7,128 nucleotides of DNA, taken from Candidatus Eiseniibacteriota bacterium (GTDB lineage: Bacteria > Eisenbacteria > RBG-16-71-46 > CAIMUX01). Below the pieces are notes generated by a model. That model made no database searches, had not been told where the DNA came from, and saw only the letters and a list, made by a program, of their open reading frames with translations. The stretch covers positions 1 to 7,128 of the forward strand of contig JAGQHR010000151.1 in NCBI GenBank assembly GCA_020431745.1, read 5' to 3'. The position numbers and the translations under genes are program-made. Positions 1-7,128 of the stretch are shown piece after piece; position 1 is the first letter of the stretch; each line of letters opens with the position of its first letter.

Positions 1-963
1 CTCCGGGCTCTGCTCCTTGCGCTCTTCCTCGATGCCCCGCGGGTTCCGGGGACACTCATCACCAAGGTCGAGCCCGCGGATCGGGACGGCATCGAGGAGG
101 TGCTCGCGCAACGCTCGGGACATTCGGTCGCGATCCGTACGCCCGCTCGCGGTGATCTGCGGCGATTGCTCGAAGCCGCGGAGGAAAACGCCCATCTGCT
201 CCTGGAAGAGGAACAGTTGGCGCTGGCGGCGAAACGGGGTCGGGTCGAACGCTCGGTCTACGCGCTGCAGGAGGCTCTGGATCTGCCGGCTCCTCCGTAT
301 CGCATCGAGGGCTACGACATCAGCAACTTCCAGGGGTCGCACCCGGTCGCCTCCATCGTCACCTTCCGCGATGGAAAGCCGTTGAAGAGCGCATACCGCC
401 ATCTTAGGATGGATGCGATCCCCGGACCGGATGACTTCGCGATGATCGGCGAGGCCGTCCGGCGTCGACTGCTCCGCATCAGCACGCGGGGCGAGATCGC
501 GCCGGACCTGATCCTCATCGATGGAGGACGCGGACAGGTCGGACGGGCCCGGGAGGTCTTGGAAGCTCTGGGCTTTGCCCACCTTCCGCTTCTGGGGTTG
601 GCCAAAAGGGAAGAGGAGATCGTACTTCCGCATGGCGGCCCCACGGTCAGATTGCCGCGTAGCTCCCCGGCGCTCCAGTTGCTGCAGCGCGTGCGCGACG
701 AAGCGCACCGGTTCGCGATCACGTATCATCGCAAACGGCGGACCCGTGCCCAGGCTACGTCGCGTCTCGATGCGATTCCGGGCATCGGTCCGAGGCGGCG
801 CAGGCTCCTGCTGCGTCAGTTCGGGAGCGTGGCTGCGATCAAGCTCGCCACGGAATCGGACATCGCCGCGGTCACAGGGATCGGACCGAAGCTGGCGAAG
901 GTCCTCAAAGAGGCGCTGGATGAGCCCCGAGCCACCACGGACGGATCTGCGGATCCAGCTTGA
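1..963 (+). CDS. uvrC: UvrC, excinuclease ABC subunit C (C-terminal half; 5' end outside window)
   Basis: UvrC makes the dual incisions around DNA lesions in UvrABC nucleotide excision repair, acting in the cytoplasm with UvrB. The frame is open from base 1, so the gene is cut by the window edge; 320 codons are visible against about 600 in the family. The GIY-YIG nuclease (3' incision) and the UVR/UvrB-binding domain are therefore not seen. What is visible is the RNase H-like endonuclease domain for the 5' incision: YDISNFQG with its Asp at fragment residue 106, LILIDGGRGQ with Asp174, and AHRFAITYHRKRR with His236 and His243. These match the family's catalytic Asp and His positions. A C-terminal tandem helix-hairpin-helix follows, with IPGIGPRRRR and VTGIGPKLAK, which binds DNA. 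The last 44 bases overlap the start of the recombinase gene. The identification is secure. Confidence 0.96.
   Translation, partial: LRALLLALFLDAPRVPGTLITKVEPADRDGIEEVLAQRSGHSVAIRTPARGDLRRLLEAAEENAHLLLEEEQLALAAKRGRVERSVYALQEALDLPAPPYRIEGYDISNFQGSHPVASIVTFRDGKPLKSAYRHLRMDAIPGPDDFAMIGEAVRRRLLRISTRGEIAPDLILIDGGRGQVGRAREVLEALGFAHLPLLGLAKREEEIVLPHGGPTVRLPRSSPALQLLQRVRDEAHRFAITYHRKRRTRAQATSRLDAIPGIGPRRRRLLLRQFGSVAAIKLATESDIAAVTGIGPKLAKVLKEALDEPRATTDGSADPA
907..913 (+). promoter_or_regulatory. Ribosome binding site of the recombinase gene, inside uvrC
   Basis: The purine-rich AAAGAGG lies 6 bases before the ATG at 920, an ideal spacing. It sits within the uvrC coding sequence and supports the ATG at 920 over any start further upstream. 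It also implies that ribosomes finishing uvrC could feed the next gene. Confidence 0.6.
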
Positions 964-1840
964 GCAGTATCTCCTGCACCTGAGCCTGGAGCGGCGTCTG
1001 TCCCGGCGTACGGTCGACGCCTACGGTTCCGACCTGGCCCACCACCTGGACATGCTGGAGGAGTGGGACATCGTGAGCCGCGACCACGTCACCCCGGACA
1101 TCCTGCGGGAGTACCTGGCGCGCCTGCACGATCTGGGGCGGGCGCCGCGCAGTCGGATGCGGGCCCGGGCCTCTCTGCGCGGGTTCTATGCGTTCCTGCT
1201 CCACGAGAAGCTGCTTCCTAGCAATCCGGCGGCCGACCTGGAGGGCCCGCGGGCTTCCCGGGATCTGCCCCACGTGCTGGCTCCGGAAGAGATCGATCGA
1301 CTGCTGGCAGCGACGGAGGGGGACGAGCCCCGGGATCTGCGCGATCGCGCGATGCTCGAGCTGGCCTACGGATCCGGGCTGCGCGCGTCGGAGCTCATCT
1401 CCGTCGGGATCGAAGATCTGGATCTGCGTGAGCTGTGGCTCCGGGTGCACGGCAAGGGATCCAAGGAGCGGATGCTCCCGGTCGGGCGGCAGGCGGCCCA
1501 GGCCGTGCGCCGCTACTTGTCGGAGGCCCGCCGAACCCTCCTGGGGGGCCGTCCCGACCCCGGGACGCTGTTTCTGAACGGGCGGGGAGGACGCTTGAGC
1601 CGGATGGGGTATTGGAGGATCCTACGCAAGCGAGCCCGTTCTGCCGCGCTCCGTACGGGAGACATCCATCCCCACACGCTCCGCCACAGCTTTGCGACGC
1701 ACCTGCTGCACGGAGGCGCGTCTCTGCGGGTCGTCCAGGAGCTGCTCGGGCACAGCAATCTGCGCACGACCGAGATCTACACGGCAGTCGATCGCAGCTA
1801 TCTGCACCGGGTGCATCGCGAGTTCCATCCACGGGGTTGA
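920..1840 (+). CDS. xerD: XerC/XerD-family tyrosine recombinase
   Basis: This family resolves chromosome dimers by site-specific recombination at dif, usually as a XerC-XerD heterotetramer controlled by FtsK. The 306-residue length fits (about 300 is usual). Residues 8-100 form the SAM-like core-binding domain (YLLHLSLERRLSRRTVDAYG). The catalytic domain runs from about 115 to the end. All six active-site residues are present: Arg155 in GSGLRASEL, Lys179 in HGKGSKER, His252 and Arg255 in HPHTLRHSFATHLL, His278 in LLGHSNLRTTEIY, and the nucleophile Tyr287. The ATG at 920 is chosen for its good ribosome binding site and because the N-terminal domain begins directly after it. It overlaps uvrC by 44 bases, so the two are probably cotranscribed. 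The LRVVQELLGHS segment and the HPR near the C-terminus lean towards XerD, but XerC versus XerD is not certain. No dif site was recognised here. Confidence 0.93.
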   Translation: MSPEPPRTDLRIQLEQYLLHLSLERRLSRRTVDAYGSDLAHHLDMLEEWDIVSRDHVTPDILREYLARLHDLGRAPRSRMRARASLRGFYAFLLHEKLLPSNPAADLEGPRASRDLPHVLAPEEIDRLLAATEGDEPRDLRDRAMLELAYGSGLRASELISVGIEDLDLRELWLRVHGKGSKERMLPVGRQAAQAVRRYLSEARRTLLGGRPDPGTLFLNGRGGRLSRMGYWRILRKRARSAALRTGDIHPHTLRHSFATHLLHGGASLRVVQELLGHSNLRTTEIYTAVDRSYLHRVHREFHPRG

Positions 1841-1850
1841 AGAGGAAAGG
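1841..1850 (+). promoter_or_regulatory. Probable ribosome binding site of the beta-barrel gene
   Basis: The purine run AGAGGAAAGG starts directly after the recombinase stop codon (1838-1840) and ends 10 bases before the ATG at 1861. The spacing is slightly long. With a gap of only 20 bases, the downstream gene may be read from the uvrC-xerD transcript. Confidence 0.5.
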
Positions 1851-1860
1851 GTCGGGTGAC

Positions 1861-2544
1861 ATGGCTGACATCTGCGGCCGAGAGGTTGACGGACATGCGC
1901 GGTGGCGATTCCGGGCCGGCGGCGTGAGCCTGGGCCGGGTCCTGCTCGTCGTCGTCCTGGCGATGACGTTCGGATGGAGCCTCCCCAGAGAGGCTCGGGC
2001 TTACGAGCAGCGCTCCAACACCATCAGCCTGGGCATCCAGGGAGGGGTGGGGTTGATGAGCGGGAGCGGGGACTTCGAGCCCGATACGACGACCCCGACC
2101 GCGTCGATCCCGTACGATGCCTTCGATCTTGGGCCGGGGCTGGCGATCCACATCCGGTACAGCCTGGATCGGACCCACGCATTGGGCGTCACCTTCGAGG
2201 ATCTGCGCTTCGATCGGAAGACCGACGCGATCGTGCAACCGACTCAGTTCCAACTGAATAACTTCCTCGCCCAGTACTACGTCTACTTCAACCGGCGGTC
2301 GAAGGTCTCGCAGTACGTCGTGGCCGGCGCCGGCTTCCATCGGGCGACCTTCCGCCTGGGAGACGACTCCTCGATCCAGCCCGGAGAGGGGCTGGCCGCG
2401 AACCTCGGCGTCGGTTCGGAGTATTTCCTACGTCGGCCATTCTCCATCGATGCCTCCCTGCGCGGGTACTGGCTCAAGCCCAAGCAGGGAACGATCGTCG
2501 GAGGAGAGCTGTTTCTCGGGATCCACTACTATCTGACGCGCTAG
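1861..2544 (+). CDS. Secreted protein, probable small outer-membrane beta-barrel
   Basis: No specific family is recognised. The 227-residue product starts with a signal peptide: a basic segment (ARWRFRAG), a hydrophobic core at about residues 28-38 (VLLVVVLAM), and a likely signal peptidase I cleavage after Ala47 (EARA, then YEQ). The mature part, about 180 residues, alternates polar and hydrophobic residues with glycine- and aromatic-rich strands, such as TISLGIQGGVGLMSG, AIHIRYSLDRTHALGVTF, FLAQYYVYFN, YVVAGAGFHRATF and GELFLGIHYYL. This fits an OmpW/OmpA-like barrel of about 8 strands. It ends in YYLTR rather than the classical terminal Phe. An in-frame GTG at 1924 would give a more compact signal peptide (VSLGRVLLVVV) but has no clear ribosome binding site, so the ATG at 1861 is preferred. 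It follows the recombinase gene by 20 bases. A role cannot be assigned. Confidence 0.75.
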   Translation: MADICGREVDGHARWRFRAGGVSLGRVLLVVVLAMTFGWSLPREARAYEQRSNTISLGIQGGVGLMSGSGDFEPDTTTPTASIPYDAFDLGPGLAIHIRYSLDRTHALGVTFEDLRFDRKTDAIVQPTQFQLNNFLAQYYVYFNRRSKVSQYVVAGAGFHRATFRLGDDSSIQPGEGLAANLGVGSEYFLRRPFSIDASLRGYWLKPKQGTIVGGELFLGIHYYLTR

Positions 2545-2570
2545 GAATCGGGAAGATCCGGCAGGGATGC

Positions 2571-2584
2571 GCCCCCCGGGGGGC
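2571..2584 (+). repeat. Perfect 14-bp GC palindrome between the barrel and ATPase genes
   Basis: GCCCCCCGGGGGGC reads identically on both strands. It lies 26 bases after the barrel gene's stop and 20 bases before the ATPase GTG start. As it has no spacer, an RNA hairpin would have to open its central bases; no T-run follows, so it is not a typical intrinsic terminator. It could be a protein-binding dyad, an RNA structure affecting translation, or a chance result of the high GC content. Confidence 0.45.
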
Positions 2585-2604
2585 AGGGAGAATGGGGAAG
2601 GTCG

Positions 2605-4679
<2,075 letters not shown>

Positions 4680-4683
<4 letters not shown>

Positions 4684-5648
4684 AGGTGAGCGAGCTGCGG
4701 GGCTGGGTTGCCGATCTGCTTCGGGCGCACGGCGCGACCGTCGAGTCGCGCGGGCAGCTGATGCACGTCGAGGTTCCGGAGGCGCTCGCGCCCCGTTTGG
4801 GGGCCGCTTCGCTCGTTCTCGCTTTCACGCAACGAGGGCTGCAAGAAAACGCGCGCTCCGAGCTCGCGACCGTCGGCAACCCGGTCTTCGATCGCATTCT
4901 CGAACTCGCGGAGTCTTCCGGCCGGCTCGGGATTCGCTACGAAACCTTGCCCGGCCGGCGTACGGCGCCTGATCCATTGACCGGCGTCCGACTCACGAAC
5001 GGCGCCCGGGGATTCGGTCCGCCGCGCATCGTCTACACCCCGGTCTACCAGTGCCTCTTCCGCGTTCGAACCTCCGTCGAGGAAGTCCCCGACGAGCTCG
5101 AGGCGATCTCCGTCGACGGAATCACTCGCAACGCGGACGTCATCGGCGACGAGGTCGCGGAATCGTGGGAACAGCTCGGACCGGAGCCGGCGTCAGATCA
5201 GGGCGTGATCGAGCCCTATCCATTGCCGGAGTGGGTCGTGACCACGGCGCTGCAAATGTTGGAACATCGTTTGGCCCGCCGGGTCAGCCGGTTGCGGCGG
5301 GCTTCCGAGCAACGACTCGCGGAAGAGCGTCAGAACATCAATACCTACTACGAAACCCTCATCGAAGAAGCGAAGACCGCGCCCCTGCGTGGTGGTCGCG
5401 GACCCGAGAGTCGACAGGAGAAAGAGCGACTCCTCAAGCTCGATTGGAAACGGCGCGTGGAAGAGGCCCAGACTTTCTGGTCTCCGCGGGTCGACGTGAC
5501 CCTGTCCGCCGTGGCAGCCGTGATGAGGCCCCGTTGGTCCTTCGCGCTCGTCAAGGGCAAGCGGGAGGATGCGGTGTTTGCAGAGATCGAGTCCAATCAA
5601 TTCCTGATTCCTCCGGGAGTCTCGGGTGTTACTCTCCTGGACTCGTGA
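4680..5648 (+). CDS. Translationally coupled partner of the SNF2 ATPase; candidate detached RapA/HepA C-terminal region
   Basis: No named family is recognised. The 322-residue product starts at GTG 4680, overlapping the ATPase stop by 4 bases, which suggests fixed stoichiometry and a complex. It has no signal peptide or membrane segment. Residues 1-130 look like a mixed alpha/beta domain: MHVEVPEALAPRL, LVLAFTQRGLQE, ATVGNPVFDRILELAESSG, then VYQCLFRVRTSVEE and AISVDGITR. By eye this order (a P-x-x-L segment, an LxFT strand, a G-N/H-P helix, a strand ending in VDG) resembles what follows the helicase core in long HepA/DrmD-like SNF2 proteins. Residues 187-265 are highly charged and helical (LEHRLARRVSRLRRASEQ onward), probably a coiled coil. 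The end (WSFALVKGKREDAVFAEIES) is a likely beta region. ATPase plus partner total 1014 residues, close to single-chain length. The split-protein reading is inference; an unrelated accessory subunit is the alternative. Confidence 0.8.
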
Positions 5649-5696
5649 ACCACTGAGTGTGCGCGTCTCGTTGGTGAGGTCAGGAGAGGGAAGACC

Positions 5697-5710
5697 GCTC
5701 CGCCCGGAGC
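5697..5710 (+). repeat. Short inverted repeat before the gluzincin-like gene
   Basis: GCTCCG-CC-CGGAGC is a perfect 6-base inverted repeat, folding as a 5-base stem with a GCCC loop. It lies in the 88-base gap between the partner's stop and the ATG at 5737. No T-run follows, so intrinsic termination is doubtful; an operator or a weak structured leader is as likely. No convincing -35/-10 pair was found in this gap. Confidence 0.35.
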
Positions 5711-5721
5711 CCGACGCAGAA

Positions 5722-5726
5722 GGGAG
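5722..5726 (+). promoter_or_regulatory. Probable ribosome binding site of the gluzincin-like gene
   Basis: GGGAG, within the wider AAGGGAGAA, lies 10 bases before the ATG at 5737. A second purine run (AAGGGG, 5731-5736) directly abuts the ATG and is too close to serve. Confidence 0.45.
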
Positions 5727-5736
5727 AACGAAGGGG

Positions 5737-7128
5737 ATGAAGCAGGTTGGTACCAGATTCAATCCGTGGGTCTTGCCGTTCCTCGGCGGAGTCTTGCTCG
5801 TGGCGGCCTCGTCCGCACGGGCCGACGAAGTCGATCGTATTCGCGAGAAGTGCGGCGAGCTGGCGCGGGCCATCATCTCCGAGCGCTACGACCATCTCGC
5901 CGAAGCGAAAGACTCGAGCCTGGGGCGCGTGTACAAGGATTTCGACTACCTGCTCAAGGACAGCAAGACCAGCATCCTTGCCGACGCCACCAAGAGCGCG
6001 AGCGACCCGGCGCAGAAGCATCGCCTCGAGCGCCTGCACGAGTTTCTGATGGGAGAGCGGATCTTCTACGCCGTCGCGCCGAACTGGGATACCGCCGAGA
6101 GCTATGCCCGCTCCGCTTCCATGGCCGTCAGCGGCAGCGACGTCGAGCTCAATCTCAACTCCTTCGAGCAGATGTTGGCCAACGCGGACAACCGTTCCAA
6201 CCGCCGGATCTGGTACCTGGCGTCGCGGGATCTGCGGGAGAACGCCAACGTCTTCAAGCTGAACCTGTATCTGGATTTGGATCGCAAGGCACAGGAGCTC
6301 GTCGGCACCGACTACGACACGTTCCTCGCCACGCGTTACGAGATCGATCCGGCGGCCCTCGAGGCCCTGTGCCAGCAGGTCCTGGATTCCACGCAGGAGG
6401 AGTACCAGCAGCTGCTCCAGGCGGTCGTTCCGGTCGCGATCGACGGCATGACCGTGGAGGATCTGCGGGAGTATGACGTCCCGTATCTGCTGCGGATGCA
6501 TCAGCTGGACGACACCTTCGAGGACGGCAAGTACGAGAACGTCGCGGGCAAGTGGCTGAAGGACTTCGGGCTCGACCTCAAGAACGCGCGCAAGCTGCGC
6601 ATCAGCGACGAGTCCCGGATCGGCAAGTCGCCCGAGCCCTGGACCTTCCCGATCGCCAATGGAGAGGACACGCGGATTTCGATCAATCCGCTGGGCGGAT
6701 TCCCGGACTACTGGAACCTCTTCGGTCAGCTGGGCTCAGCCTACTTCTACTACAACATCGATGCGAACCTTCCGCTCTCCGATCAGCGGTTCGGTTCTCC
6801 CGTGCTGCCGATGACGTACGCGGCGCTCTTCCAGAGCGTGCTGCTCCGTCCCGAGTGGCGGGACAAGTATCTGAAGGTGAAGGAGCCGCAGCAGGTGGAT
6901 GAGGCGGTGCGACTGCGAAGCCTCTTCGATCTGCGCGAGGCGGCCGCACGCTACCTGTTCTATCGCAAGATGTACTCGGACTCGGAGACCCCGCCGTCGG
7001 CCTACACCGAGATGATGCAGTCGGCGATGACCTGGAACCAGGGAGCCACCGAAGAAGCGAACTACCTGTTGGCGGACGACATGCACACGAGCGGAATGCG
7101 CGGGCTCGCGTCGCTCCGCGCCGCGCAG
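5737..7128 (+). CDS. Secreted M3/M2-like gluzincin fold protein lacking the zinc site (3' end outside window)
   Basis: The frame has no stop from ATG 5737 to the window edge: 464 codons visible, C-terminus missing. A signal peptide is clear, with hydrophobic core WVLPFLGGVLLVAA and cleavage after Ala29 (SARA, then DEV), giving export to the periplasm or beyond. The mature part is mainly helical and resembles M3/M2-type metallopeptidases. RRIWYLASRDLRENANVF (156-173) and VGTDYDTFLATRYEID (189-204) match the family's R-x-x-W helix and its G-x-x-x-Y/F segment. PEWRDKYL (372-379) follows the active-site region, and YLLADDMHTSGMRGLASLRA (443-462) matches its late Y-L-A-D segment. Where active members carry HExGH, this protein has GQLGS (330-334), and the third zinc-ligand Glu aligns with Met359. 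It therefore looks catalytically inactive, unlike a frameshifted pseudogene, because the frame is intact. Function unknown; a binding or scaffold role is inference. The family match was made by eye. Confidence 0.8.
   Translation, partial: MKQVGTRFNPWVLPFLGGVLLVAASSARADEVDRIREKCGELARAIISERYDHLAEAKDSSLGRVYKDFDYLLKDSKTSILADATKSASDPAQKHRLERLHEFLMGERIFYAVAPNWDTAESYARSASMAVSGSDVELNLNSFEQMLANADNRSNRRIWYLASRDLRENANVFKLNLYLDLDRKAQELVGTDYDTFLATRYEIDPAALEALCQQVLDSTQEEYQQLLQAVVPVAIDGMTVEDLREYDVPYLLRMHQLDDTFEDGKYENVAGKWLKDFGLDLKNARKLRISDESRIGKSPEPWTFPIANGEDTRISINPLGGFPDYWNLFGQLGSAYFYYNIDANLPLSDQRFGSPVLPMTYAALFQSVLLRPEWRDKYLKVKEPQQVDEAVRLRSLFDLREAAARYLFYRKMYSDSETPPSAYTEMMQSAMTWNQGATEEANYLLADDMHTSGMRGLASLRAAQ

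Noticed and set aside
521..919. Upstream extension of the recombinase frame inside uvrC
   Set aside because: It covers the UvrC catalytic region in another frame and has Arg/Ser-rich composition. The domain and ribosome binding site place the start at 920.
920..1840. Tyrosine recombinase as a phage or integron integrase marking a mobile element
   Set aside because: Its length and domain layout are those of XerC/XerD, it overlaps the core gene uvrC, and no attachment repeats or tRNA are nearby.
1435..1860. Upstream extension of the beta-barrel frame inside the recombinase gene
   Set aside because: It is a Pro/Arg/Gly-rich shadow of the recombinase catalytic domain. A start there would bury the signal peptide deep in the protein.
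6037..6051. HEFLM in the gluzincin-like protein as a possible HExxH zinc motif
   Set aside because: The second His is Met, and it lies near residue 101, far ahead of the position where the family's active site aligns (about residue 330).

Overview
The window is high-GC bacterial DNA, densely packed, with six genes all on the + strand and no gap longer than about 90 bases. Signal peptides, a predicted outer-membrane beta-barrel protein and Shine-Dalgarno sites point to a Gram-negative bacterium. The phylum cannot be fixed from this sequence; a deltaproteobacterial/Myxococcota-like or Eisenbacteria/Gemmatimonadota-like lineage is only a guess. No mobile element, CRISPR array, tRNA or rRNA was seen.

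Layout: (1) 1-963, the C-terminal half of UvrC (nucleotide excision repair), entering from the left edge. (2) 920-1840, a complete XerC/XerD-type tyrosine recombinase whose start lies inside the end of uvrC. (3) 1861-2544, a small secreted protein that looks like an outer-membrane beta-barrel. (4) 2605-4683, a SNF2/RapA-type ATPase with an N-terminal Tudor-like domain. (5) 4680-5648, an unnamed protein whose start codon overlaps the stop of the ATPase gene. (6) 5737-7128, a secreted protein running off the right edge that resembles M3/M2-type gluzincin metallopeptidases but has lost the zinc-binding motif.

How they fit together: uvrC and xerC/D are core DNA-maintenance genes and probably share a transcript. 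The ATPase and its overlapping partner look like one functional unit. By eye, the partner matches the C-terminal region that normally sits on the same chain in HepA/RapA-like proteins, so this may be a split RapA-type remodeller, with the Tudor-like domain hinting at RNA polymerase association. The two exported proteins (genes 3 and 6) have no obvious link to the DNA genes. The two points most worth following up are the split ATPase pair and the apparently dead gluzincin peptidase.
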